Positions 41,013-49,535 of a DNA stretch of 64,000 nt are shown here, piece by piece. Within the stretch, counting starts at the first letter, position 1. Each line of letters begins with the position of its first letter. Source of the DNA: an uncultured Prevotella sp. (lineage in GTDB: Bacteria; Bacteroidota; Bacteroidia; Bacteroidales; Bacteroidaceae); the NCBI GenBank assembly GCA_900315775.1, contig ONAJ01000004.1, forward strand, positions 62,001 through 126,000. Reading direction: 5' to 3'. Under the pieces are notes generated by a model. That model saw nothing but the letters and a program-made list of their open reading frames with translations, ran no database searches and was not told the DNA's origin. The position numbers were made by a program, and so were the translations under genes.

Positions 41013-42578
41013 TTATATCCCTCTTTCTGCCCAGTCACCGCGATCCAGGTTTCGGTACCCTACTGCCTCAGCGATATGATGGCTCTGCACTTTCTCTGAA
41101 CCCTCGAGGTCGGCGATGGTGCGAGCCACTTTAAGTATTCTGTTGTATGCACGGGCGGAGAGTTTCAGGCGCTCCATAGCGGTGCGGAGGAGCGAGAGGG
41201 AGCTCTCGTCGGGTTCAGCAAATTGGTGGAGCATCTTTTCGGTCATCTGGGCGTTGCAATAGACCTTCCCCTGCCCTCCCTGTTTAGGGAGGGAGCTAAA
41301 GCGCTCGGCTTGGATGTTGCGGGCACGGATGACACGTTCACGGATAGCTGCTGACGGCTCTCCGGGCTGCATCTTCGACAGTTCCGAGAAGGGTACAGCC
41401 TGAATTTCACAATGTATGTCGATGCGGTCGAGTAGCGGACCGGAAATCTTCGACAAGTAACGTCCTATCTGTCCCGGTGTGCACACGCAGCGGTGTGTCG
41501 GATCACCGTAATATCCGCAGGGACAAGGGTTCATTGACGCCACGAACATAAAGGAGCACGGATATTCTATGCTGTACTTCGCACGACTGATAGATATCTT
41601 CCTGTCTTCCAGCGGCTGACGCAACACTTCCAACGTACTCTTGTTGAACTCCGGCAACTCGTCGGCGAAGAGCACACCGTTATGTGCCAGCGATATCTCG
41701 CCAGGCTGCGGATTCTGACCGCCGCCGACGAGCGCCACCTGTGAGATGGTGTGGTGAGGCGAACGGAAGGGACGCTGCGAGATAAGACTCATTCCGCGTC
41801 CGAGGAGTCCTGCAACGCTGTGTATCTGGGTCGTCTCAAGACTCTCCGACAGCGACAGCGGAGGCAGAATGCTCGGCAGTCGCTTAGCCATCATAGACTT
41901 TCCCGACCCCGGAGGTCCCACCATGATTACGTTGTGACCGCCTGCTGCCGCCACTTCGAGAGCACGTTTCACGCTCTCCTGTCCCCGCACGTCGGCGAAG
42001 TCCAGTTCAAACTTACTCTGTTGCTCGTAAAACTCCTTTCTTGTATCTATGGCCGTCGGCTGTATCGACCTGTTGCCGTTGAAGAAATTCACCACGTCGG
42101 CAAGAGTCTCCATACCATATACGTCTAAATCGTTGACAACAGCGGCTTCACGGATGTTCTGCAAGGGCACAATGAGTCCCTTGAACTTCTCCGCCCTCGC
42201 CCTGATGGCTATTGGCAGCGCCCCGCGGACAGGCTCCAGCCGTCCGTCGAGTCCGAGCTCTCCCACAAGCATGAACTCGCCAAGTCTGTCGGCAGCCACC
42301 TTCCCGTCGGCAGCAAGTATAGACACCGCCAGCGGCAGGTCGTACCCGCTACCCTCCTTTCTCAGGTCTGCCGGCGAGAGATTTGCCGTGATGTCCGCCG
42401 TCGGAAAGCGGTATCCGATATTCTGCATAGCAGATTTTATACGGTCGTAACTCTCCTTCACAGCCGTATCAGCCAGTCCTGTAAGATGAAATTGTATTCC
42501 TCGCGCAAAACTTACCTCTACCGTTACTGTGGTAACCTCGAGTCCGTTGACTGCAGCGCAATAGGTTTTTACTAACAT
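41013..42578 (-). CDS. comM: YifB/ComM family Mg-chelatase-like AAA+ ATPase
   Basis: 521-aa AAA+ ATPase related to ComM, a branch-migration helicase in natural transformation. The N-terminal Lon-protease-like domain is followed by Walker A VGPPGSGKSMMAKRLPSILP, Walker B GVLFADELPEF, and the Cys-rich signature NPCPCGYYGDPTHRCVCTP. The C-terminal Mg-chelatase helical domain includes LKLSARAYNRILKVARTIAD. At about residues 428-438 the stretch SSLPKQGGQGK is encoded by a C/G palindromic repeat and is probably an insertion in a surface loop. Confidence 0.95.
   Translation of the reverse strand: MLVKTYCAAVNGLEVTTVTVEVSFARGIQFHLTGLADTAVKESYDRIKSAMQNIGYRFPTADITANLSPADLRKEGSGYDLPLAVSILAADGKVAADRLGEFMLVGELGLDGRLEPVRGALPIAIRARAEKFKGLIVPLQNIREAAVVNDLDVYGMETLADVVNFFNGNRSIQPTAIDTRKEFYEQQSKFELDFADVRGQESVKRALEVAAAGGHNVIMVGPPGSGKSMMAKRLPSILPPLSLSESLETTQIHSVAGLLGRGMSLISQRPFRSPHHTISQVALVGGGQNPQPGEISLAHNGVLFADELPEFNKSTLEVLRQPLEDRKISISRAKYSIEYPCSFMFVASMNPCPCGYYGDPTHRCVCTPGQIGRYLSKISGPLLDRIDIHCEIQAVPFSELSKMQPGEPSAAIRERVIRARNIQAERFSSLPKQGGQGKVYCNAQMTEKMLHQFAEPDESSLSLLRTAMERLKLSARAYNRILKVARTIADLEGSEKVQSHHIAEAVGYRNLDRGDWAERGI
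41265..41298. repeat. REP-like C/G palindrome, copy D, inside comM
   Basis: CCTTCCCCTGCCCTCCC and TGTTTAGGGAGGGAGCTA arms, with the AAGCGCTC flank also seen beside copy C. It is read in frame. Confidence 0.7.
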
Positions 42579-42596
42579 AGTTCTTCAATTTTGCTG

Positions 42597-42604
42597 CAAA
42601 AATA
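42597..42604 (-). promoter_or_regulatory. -7 box TATTTTTG for comM
   Basis: A minus-strand TAnnTTTG match 19 bp upstream of the comM start. Further upstream are AAAGAAGTT tandem units (42620-42655). Confidence 0.55.
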
Positions 42605-42735
42605 CACTTTTTTCGGTAGTTAAAAAAGCTAAAGAAGTTAAAGAAGTTAAAGAAAGTAATTGCACGCGATTTTCTGCCTGTTTTCGGGGAAAATCCGTCG
42701 GAATATAGTTAAAAGTGTTAAAATCTCTTAAATAG

Positions 42736-42745
42736 CCCCCCCCCC
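42736..42745. repeat. Homopolymer C10 upstream of the fimbrial promoter
   Basis: Ten consecutive C residues in A/T-rich DNA, ending 28 bp before the -7 box, roughly positions -50 to -40 of the predicted transcript. It lies in the 301-bp gap between comM and the fimbrial operon. Confidence 0.9.
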
Positions 42746-42773
42746 TATACATTATAATATTAAAGATTTTTTA

Positions 42774-42781
42774 TACCTTTG
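42774..42781 (+). promoter_or_regulatory. -7 box TACCTTTG of the fimbrial operon
   Basis: A TAnnTTTG match 98 bp before the first gene. The expected -33 position (about 42752) is A/T-rich with no TTG, suggesting a promoter that needs help from DNA geometry or an activator. Confidence 0.7.
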
Positions 42782-42879
42782 CAGAAATATGATGTTACTG
42801 GAGACAAAAAAGGATGGACATAACAAAATAAAACGAGTTACAAATTATTTGTGATAAATCTGACTTTACATAATAAAAA

Positions 42880-44433
42880 ATGTTGAGAATTCAAAGAGTT
42901 TCGATATTATTATTTGTGGGTTTGCTTTACGCAACAATAGTTCGTAGCCAAGGGTTCGCAATTCGCAACAACCTCTTGTATGACGCCACATTAACACCAA
43001 ACTTTGGTGTTGAGATGCGTTTGGACTCTGTCTGGACAATGGGATTAAATGCGGGCTTTAACCTATGGGACTATGATAAAGCAAAGAACAAGAAGTGGCG
43101 ACACATACTTATATCGCCAAACTTCCGCCACTATAACGACACCCTGTTCAGAAAGTCGTTCTGGGGCTTGCACGCCGTATATAGCCACTACAACGTGGGC
43201 AACGTGAAGTTCCCGTTCGGCATGTACAAGGACGTTCGCGACAAGCGTCGTCAGGGCGACCTCGTTGCCGTTGGCGGCAGCTTCGGCTACAACTGGTGGC
43301 TCACAGGCCGTCTGCACCTTGAGGCAGAGATTGGTTTGGCACTCGCCTACACCTGGTACAAGGAGTACGAGTGTGCTACCTGCGGTGCCTACCTGGGCAA
43401 GAAAGATAAGTTCTTCCTGCTTCCTAAGTTAGGTCTCAACCTGGTATGGAGCATAGGACGCAAGCCCGAGCCACGCATCGTGGAGCCTATCCCGCAGATA
43501 ATACCTATACCTGTCGCTCCTGTTAAGCCCGTCGTTCACGAAGTTCCCGTCAACACCGGACGCGCCGGACAGCTGGAGAAGGAGAACCCCGTGCTCAGAC
43601 ACATCTCACAGTATCGTCCTTACGACCGCACACAGACACTGCGTCGCGACAAGGCGGCACTCTACGTGCACTTCCCTGTTAGCAGCAGCATCATTGCACA
43701 CGACTTCCGCAACAACGCTGCCACACTGGACCGCATAGTTGACATCACCCATCAGATTACAGCCGACTCCACAAGTCAGGTTAAGTGCATCCAGATTATC
43801 GGTCTGGCATCAATAGAAGGAGGCAAGGACGCCAACGAGAGACTCTCGAAGAAGCGTGCCAACGCCCTGAAGGACTACGTACAACAGCAGATAGCAACTC
43901 CCGACTCCATATTTGAAGTAATTGCCGGCGGCGAGGCGTGGGCTGACTTCCGCGACCAACTTGTCGAGGTGCAAGAGGCTGGAGGCGAGCAAGGCGTAAT
44001 AAGCGCTGACGAGCTTGAGCAGGCTATCAAAATTATTGACAATGAGCCCGACGAAACACGTCGCGAACAGCAACTGCGCCGCGTTAACGGTGGAAAGACT
44101 TGGAAATACCTCAAGAAGAACATCCTTGCCGACCAGCGTAACTCCGGTTACATCCGCGTTTACTACGACTATGTACCCGATACGGCAGCAGCCGTTATCA
44201 ACGAGGCAAGCGAGCTCCTGCAGACCGACTGCGGCGAGTGTCACCACAAGGCTCTCAAGCTTTTGGAAGGAGTACGCGACGACCAGCGAGCACAGAACGC
44301 ACTCGGCGTAGCACTATACCTTTGCGGCAATAAGCAGGAGGCACTCGAGCACTTCCGCCGCGCTGCCGAAAATGGCAACGAAGATGCAGCAAAGAACCTG
44401 AAAGAGATAGAACGAACTTTAAATAGAGAATAG
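42880..44433 (+). CDS. DUF3575 / OmpA-like outer-membrane protein of the fimbrial operon
   Basis: Signal peptide MLRIQRVSILLFVGLLYATI. Residues ~25-195 are a DUF3575 beta-barrel-like domain (FAIRNNLLYDATLTPNFGVE; AVGGSFGYNWWLTGRLHLEA). A Pro-rich linker (IPIPVAPVKPVVHEVPV) and an OmpA-like domain follow (SIEGGKDANERLSKKRANAL), then a short Sel1/TPR-like tail (LGVALYLCGNKQEALEHFRR). In Bacteroidales such proteins sit next to fimbrillin genes and may anchor the fimbria or shape its outer-membrane site; no direct evidence here. It is the first gene of the operon. Confidence 0.82.
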   Translation: MLRIQRVSILLFVGLLYATIVRSQGFAIRNNLLYDATLTPNFGVEMRLDSVWTMGLNAGFNLWDYDKAKNKKWRHILISPNFRHYNDTLFRKSFWGLHAVYSHYNVGNVKFPFGMYKDVRDKRRQGDLVAVGGSFGYNWWLTGRLHLEAEIGLALAYTWYKEYECATCGAYLGKKDKFFLLPKLGLNLVWSIGRKPEPRIVEPIPQIIPIPVAPVKPVVHEVPVNTGRAGQLEKENPVLRHISQYRPYDRTQTLRRDKAALYVHFPVSSSIIAHDFRNNAATLDRIVDITHQITADSTSQVKCIQIIGLASIEGGKDANERLSKKRANALKDYVQQQIATPDSIFEVIAGGEAWADFRDQLVEVQEAGGEQGVISADELEQAIKIIDNEPDETRREQQLRRVNGGKTWKYLKKNILADQRNSGYIRVYYDYVPDTAAAVINEASELLQTDCGECHHKALKLLEGVRDDQRAQNALGVALYLCGNKQEALEHFRRAAENGNEDAAKNLKEIERTLNRE

Positions 44434-44467
44434 ATAAATGAATAATATTAACAAAACCGAAGTAATT

Positions 44468-46672
44468 ATGAAGAAGAAAAATTTTATTAAGGCATTATTC
44501 GGAACGATAGTTCTCGTTAGTGCTATGTTGTTCACCGGATGTACCTCGGACGATAATATCGATGGTACAGCGAACAACGGAAATGCGACAAATGAACCTG
44601 GGGTGCCAGTTGACTTTGTCTTCAACGTTGCAACAGGTAACACCGCAACCTCTCGTATGACCTCTGCAAATACTCAGGCTACTGATGCAGAGGCTTTCCG
44701 TGGCATAAACAATGCCGTAATCGCAGCATTTACTCAGGCTGCAGATGGTAAATGGATTTCCACAGCAACTACTGCGGGTAAGATCTTCAACATGGGTGAG
44801 ATTCTGAGCAGTGGAGCACTTGATCCCGATGGAACAGGAACTACACCTAAGTCACGCCGCGTTGTTGAACTTGCAATGCCTACCGGAACCAACACTATGA
44901 TGTTCTGGGGAAAGGCTATTAAAGATGTTTCAGACGCAGCGCAAGGAAGCATTACTTACACAGTCAACAAGGACTTGAGCACTACTTCCTTCACACTGAA
45001 CAGGCGTATTACAAATACAGATGCTTTTGCTCAGTATAAGAATCTGCTTGCTGCTGTTATGACAAAACTTGTTGATTCAAGAGTAGATGTTGAAGGAACC
45101 TATGCATCAGCGAATTTCAATGTTAATTTGGGATGGAAAGACTATGTTACCTACAACGAAGGAAAGTTGGTGAGAAAGACAAATACACCTGCTAAAGAAG
45201 CTGGCGATCCTGATGTACCCATGGAGAGTGATGCTCTCGGTGAAATCCTGGCTGATGCTTTCATCTCGTTGAACACCATCTACGCAAACGAACTGCGTGC
45301 AGGTGCTGGTCCTGCTGTGGCAACAACATTGGCTGACCTCTATGAGTCAATCAACAAAGTGGCTACGGCAACACCTACTTCAAAACCCGAAACCATCACC
45401 AAGGCTCTTGCAGCGAATTTGAAAACATGGCTTACAACCTTGATAGATACCGGGTCTAAGACATGGAATAGTACCGCAACTGTTAAAGGTTGGGCACCTG
45501 CTGGTACTTATAACTTGGTAACTGATGATTTGGACAATTTCCCTGAAAGCACTTTCAATATTCCTCAAGGTGCTACCATTTTGCAGCTAGAAATAGGTAA
45601 TTCTGGAAGTGATGCAGATAGAACCTTCACATACAGCTACAGGGAAACCATTCCTACCTATAATATGGGTGGAGGTTCAGGATTCAACCCACTGAACTAT
45701 CGCTATCCTGCAGAACTTTGCTACTTTGGCAACAGCCCAGTACGTGTTACCGACGACCCACACATAACTGCTGACTATCCTGACGGAGTTGCCAACTGGG
45801 ACACTGAAGCTTCTTGGGCAGCTGGTGCAACAGGTACAGGTTCTAAAGCATGGACCCCGAACTCTCACGTGCTCTCTTCTACTCGTAGTGTAGCTATGCA
45901 GCATAACATTAACTATGGTACTGCACTGCTGAAGACAACTGTTCGCTATGGTGCTGCATCTTTGCAAGATAATAACCATACAATCCAGCAACAACGTAAG
46001 AGTGTGGACGAGCCTAACAACACTATCACTCCTGCTGCCGGTACATTCACGCTGAAAGGTGTGCTGATTGGTGGTGTAGAAGAAACTGTGGGTTGGAACT
46101 ACATTGCAAAGGCGGCAACACCTACTTTCGGTTCTATTATCTACGACAACACTCTTCCAAGTGCTGCAATTCCTGCATACGACCCTGCCCCCGCTGACCC
46201 TGAAGATGTAAAGAGTGCAGCAAACTACACATTACTTTGGGACAACTGGAATCAAGGAAATATAAATAATAAGCAAAACGTTGTTTACGTCGCTCTTGAG
46301 TTCGTAAATAACTCTGGTAAGGATTTCTGGGGTGAAAAGAACCTCATCCGCAATGGTGCAACCTTCTATATCACCGGTAAGTTGGATCCAGATAACGGTC
46401 TTAGCACAGCTGACCGTAGCTTAGGTATTACCTGGCCTGAGAAATATGCACTGCCCCCTTATGATGGTGAAGGCAATACTATTAAGCAGCGTCGTGTCTT
46501 CATTCAGGATTATATGACCACAGCCGACTTCGTTATTGGTGAAACCTCTCTGCAGAAAGCAATGGTTTCTGTTCCTGACCTCCGTTCTACACAGATCTCA
46601 CTCGGTCTGAGTGTTGACCTCCGTTGGCAGACAGGTCTGAACTTTAATAATATCATACTTGGAGCTGAATAA
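44468..46672 (+). CDS. Fimbrillin (Mfa1/FimA-like shaft subunit), lipoprotein precursor
   Basis: MKKKNFIKALFGTIVLVSAM continues to the lipobox FTGC, so it is exported as a lipoprotein. An Arg-containing motif TATSRMTSANTQ follows near residue 55, close to where gingipain-type cleavage frees the shaft subunit in Porphyromonas. The rest is two large beta-sandwich regions, ending with the fimbrillin pattern KAMVSVPDLRSTQISLGLSV and DLRWQTGL. Length is 735 aa, large for the family. The start MKKKN was chosen because the upstream MNNINK extension has no signal character. It is predicted to polymerise by donor-strand exchange. Confidence 0.85.
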   Translation: MKKKNFIKALFGTIVLVSAMLFTGCTSDDNIDGTANNGNATNEPGVPVDFVFNVATGNTATSRMTSANTQATDAEAFRGINNAVIAAFTQAADGKWISTATTAGKIFNMGEILSSGALDPDGTGTTPKSRRVVELAMPTGTNTMMFWGKAIKDVSDAAQGSITYTVNKDLSTTSFTLNRRITNTDAFAQYKNLLAAVMTKLVDSRVDVEGTYASANFNVNLGWKDYVTYNEGKLVRKTNTPAKEAGDPDVPMESDALGEILADAFISLNTIYANELRAGAGPAVATTLADLYESINKVATATPTSKPETITKALAANLKTWLTTLIDTGSKTWNSTATVKGWAPAGTYNLVTDDLDNFPESTFNIPQGATILQLEIGNSGSDADRTFTYSYRETIPTYNMGGGSGFNPLNYRYPAELCYFGNSPVRVTDDPHITADYPDGVANWDTEASWAAGATGTGSKAWTPNSHVLSSTRSVAMQHNINYGTALLKTTVRYGAASLQDNNHTIQQQRKSVDEPNNTITPAAGTFTLKGVLIGGVEETVGWNYIAKAATPTFGSIIYDNTLPSAAIPAYDPAPADPEDVKSAANYTLLWDNWNQGNINNKQNVVYVALEFVNNSGKDFWGEKNLIRNGATFYITGKLDPDNGLSTADRSLGITWPEKYALPPYDGEGNTIKQRRVFIQDYMTTADFVIGETSLQKAMVSVPDLRSTQISLGLSVDLRWQTGLNFNNIILGAE

Positions 46673-46697
46673 TATATAATAAGGTATAGTCTGACAG

Positions 46698-47750
46698 ATG
46701 AAAATATTGATGAAACATATTGTCGTTGTAGTAAGCCTGTTGCTATGTGCTATTGCTCAGACGTCGTGCTCAATGATTGACGACAACCTGGACAACTGCG
46801 GTAGCGACTACCAGCTGAACTATGAGCTGCGCCTTGTCACCAACATGACAACGGAACTTGAAACACAGCTTACCACACAGACTGAGGTCGCTGTGGCTAA
46901 CGCTCTGCGACAGCATCTTAAAAACATCTTCAGCGACTATGCCCGCGACGTAGACCTTTCATTCTATGATACTGGCGTAAACGACATACGCCAGTATCAT
47001 GAATCGCCTACGATGAACGCAAACCAGCGCAGCTATACTATCTATTTGCCCGTTCAGAAATATATGCACTTGGCTGCAGCTAACCTGAAGGACAATAGTA
47101 TAGTATCGCTGAATGGTGATGAACACTGCAAGACTTCTAACCTTATACAGAAGACTGCAGCGGCAGACAACATTCTTCCGTCGCATACGACGGGTTTGTT
47201 CACAGCACGTCAGCCTATGGAGGTGGTTTCCGGAAAGGACCAGACGTTTAACGTCAAGCTATATATGGCTAACTGTGCTACAGCTCTCGTAATAGAGCCA
47301 CGAAATCATCAGGTAAAAGACATTAAGGTATATACTACTGGCTTTGCCACAGGATTCAACATCAAGGATAGTACCTACGTGTTTGGTGCTAACACCACCT
47401 TGATTAAGGCAGAGACGGTCACCACTCCGGAAGTTGGCGACTGGAGCTTCTGCTCAGTAAACTTCCCGTCACAAGACCCTGCCTCACGAGTTGTCATAGA
47501 GACCGAAGACCCATTCGTTGCCAATGAAGAGGCTGAGAAGATATGGGAGTTCCAAGTCTTAATTACTAATAACGACGGCTCGGTAACAAGGACCGTGCTT
47601 GGCATCAGAAGACCTTTACGCGCTGGACAGCTGATGATTATCAAGGGCTTCATTGATGACGATGGTTCCATTCGTCCGTTAGACAGCACGGTTGGCGTAA
47701 GCGTCACCCTTAACTGGAACGAAGGAATGTCATTCGAACCCGAGATATAA
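46698..47750 (+). CDS. FimB/Mfa2 family fimbrial anchor subunit
   Basis: Lipoprotein signal with Cys in AQTSCSMIDDNLDNCG, the characteristic N-terminus of Mfa2/FimB proteins. Two beta-sandwich domains follow. The C-terminal segment GQLMIIKGFIDDDGSIRPLD, then VSVTLNWNEGMSFEPEI, is typical of the family. In Porphyromonas this subunit ends and anchors the fimbria in the outer membrane and controls its length. It is 350 aa and lies 25 bp after the shaft gene. Confidence 0.87.
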   Translation: MKILMKHIVVVVSLLLCAIAQTSCSMIDDNLDNCGSDYQLNYELRLVTNMTTELETQLTTQTEVAVANALRQHLKNIFSDYARDVDLSFYDTGVNDIRQYHESPTMNANQRSYTIYLPVQKYMHLAAANLKDNSIVSLNGDEHCKTSNLIQKTAAADNILPSHTTGLFTARQPMEVVSGKDQTFNVKLYMANCATALVIEPRNHQVKDIKVYTTGFATGFNIKDSTYVFGANTTLIKAETVTTPEVGDWSFCSVNFPSQDPASRVVIETEDPFVANEEAEKIWEFQVLITNNDGSVTRTVLGIRRPLRAGQLMIIKGFIDDDGSIRPLDSTVGVSVTLNWNEGMSFEPEI

Positions 47751-47769
47751 GATATACAAGAAAAAGGTA

Positions 47770-47787
47770 CGCGCGCATACACGCGCG
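47770..47787 (+). promoter_or_regulatory. G/C-rich hairpin in the fimbrial operon leader
   Basis: CGCGCG-CATACA-CGCGCG between the anchor gene and the second fimbrillin gene, followed by GAGGAAAGG 20 bp before the TTG start. It may block mRNA decay or translation and so set subunit ratios. There is no T run, so it is not a standard terminator. Confidence 0.45.
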
Positions 47788-47807
47788 AGGAAAGGATTAG
47801 AGTAAAC

Positions 47808-49529
47808 TTGAAGAAACTCGGCAAACACATAATACAGCTAACGTTCCTTGCAACAGCAATGACTGGTTGCAGCGAGGATGGTGCTCTGCTACAGGATACA
47901 AATAATGAAGAACCCGTAGCAGCGGCTGTCGCTTTTGCCGTAAACAATCATAACAACACTGCCTCATCACGTATGAGCAGTGCTGTCGTGCAAGAGGAAG
48001 GACAACTTTATCGCGGCATAGAAATGCGAAAAATTATTCCATTTGCCGTAAAAGGAAAGATTACCTCAACTGATATGCCGAAAGTCTTCCAGGTAGTGGG
48101 AAACGGCGAAAAACCTGTAGATGCACGCGCCTACTACTATTATGACAAATGTTCTCTGATGCAGGGCGTAGCCTCATTCCTGAGCTACGGTCGTGCACCA
48201 CAGGTTACACCAGAGAACAAAGCTGCCAACGGCTCTATAGTAGAGACCTTCCCTGCAAATATGGCACCGAAGGATGTACGTTTCTCGCTGGAGTCAATAT
48301 CAAACAAGGTCGTTCACGATAAAGCAAACGGTCTTGCCCACTATATGACCCAAATAGCTACGGCTAAAGGCAACGAGATTGCTTGGAAGGATGCTCCAAG
48401 CAATACCCTGAAAGTGATGTTCCTTAACTTTACCAACCAAGTAGAAATGTCTTTAGGAGGAAATACTCTGCCTGGTTCAACAGCTAACATCAAGGCATAT
48501 ACTCAAGCGCTGAAAACAACGCTGAACAGCTTATCGCTGACAGGTGATGATGCCGCCATTCGTACAGCTATCATAGCAGAGATTGACGAAGATGCAAGCA
48601 AACTGGATCCTTCAACAGGTATTTGGGCAAACTTCCCAGCCTCTCTCGGGCTACCCGACGGAGCTGCCGCAGTTCGTTGGGATGGTACAAAATTTGTGGC
48701 AGAGGTCTCAAATACATCATTGGCAGACATCAATGGTATTGACCGATTTGCCTACCCCGCAGAACTTTACTATTACGGCAATAGCCGCATCAAGACATCA
48801 AACATAGACAATCGTAAGTCATCATACAGTGACCAGGATTGGAGTGATGTGTTGGCAGACTACGAATATGACAATAGTGCCGTAGGTCCTAACACACAGG
48901 CTGTTGCAATAATAGAACCTCTGCAGTACGCAGTAGCCAAACTGCAAATAATGCTAAAAGAAACTGAAAACTACCTCGAGGACGCCAAAGGTACTGCTGT
49001 CGAGGTTGGTACAAACAAATTCCCTCTGACGGGCATTATCGTAGGAGGACAAATGCCTGTAGGCTTCGACTTTAAACCTACAACGTCTTACCCCGTATAT
49101 TCAGAGGCTGACATGAAGTATATCTACGACAATCAGCTGCCCGCGCTATACCTCAGCTCAGCAGCTGATGCCCCAAATGTGACCAACACGCTGGTGCTAC
49201 AGACCTACGACAACAAGAAAGTGTCTATAGCATTGGAGTTTATCAACAATAGCGACACCGACTTCGAAGGTATTGGTGGAAAGATATACAGAGGTACAAA
49301 GTTCTACCTCGCAGCAGAGGTTGATCCAGCGGAGGCGACATCAGGAGCCACAGCCGCTACACAAGATCGTGTGTTCACACAAGACTACACGACCACACTG
49401 AACATGAAAGTAACAGGCTTGGCAAAAGCATATAACGTAGTGCCTAATCTGCTGTCACCACGACTGGAGTTAGGCATAGAACTGGTAACAAAATGGGTTT
49501 CTACAACCCCTGAGGAAGTAATATTATAA
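47808..49529 (+). CDS. Second fimbrillin-like subunit, lipoprotein precursor
   Basis: The start is TTG (MKKLGKHIIQLTFLATAMTG, lipobox MTGC). SSRMSSAVVQEEGQLYRGIE matches the first fimbrillin's SRMTSANTQ...FRGI segment in the same place after the Cys. The end, KAYNVVPNLLSPRLELGIEL then VTKW, has the fimbrillin tail pattern. Length is 573 aa. It is probably a second shaft or a tip-proximal subunit that assembles in the same fimbria or replaces the first. The GAGGAAAGG upstream could act as an unusual strong ribosome-binding site for the TTG. Confidence 0.8.
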   Translation: MKKLGKHIIQLTFLATAMTGCSEDGALLQDTNNEEPVAAAVAFAVNNHNNTASSRMSSAVVQEEGQLYRGIEMRKIIPFAVKGKITSTDMPKVFQVVGNGEKPVDARAYYYYDKCSLMQGVASFLSYGRAPQVTPENKAANGSIVETFPANMAPKDVRFSLESISNKVVHDKANGLAHYMTQIATAKGNEIAWKDAPSNTLKVMFLNFTNQVEMSLGGNTLPGSTANIKAYTQALKTTLNSLSLTGDDAAIRTAIIAEIDEDASKLDPSTGIWANFPASLGLPDGAAAVRWDGTKFVAEVSNTSLADINGIDRFAYPAELYYYGNSRIKTSNIDNRKSSYSDQDWSDVLADYEYDNSAVGPNTQAVAIIEPLQYAVAKLQIMLKETENYLEDAKGTAVEVGTNKFPLTGIIVGGQMPVGFDFKPTTSYPVYSEADMKYIYDNQLPALYLSSAADAPNVTNTLVLQTYDNKKVSIALEFINNSDTDFEGIGGKIYRGTKFYLAAEVDPAEATSGATAATQDRVFTQDYTTTLNMKVTGLAKAYNVVPNLLSPRLELGIELVTKWVSTTPEEVIL

Positions 49530-49535
49530 AAAAGT

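Noticed and set aside
42736..42745. C10 tract as a plain sequencing artefact
   Set aside because: It cannot be excluded from sequence alone, but its place just upstream of a fimbrial promoter makes it worth checking, so it is kept as a finding.
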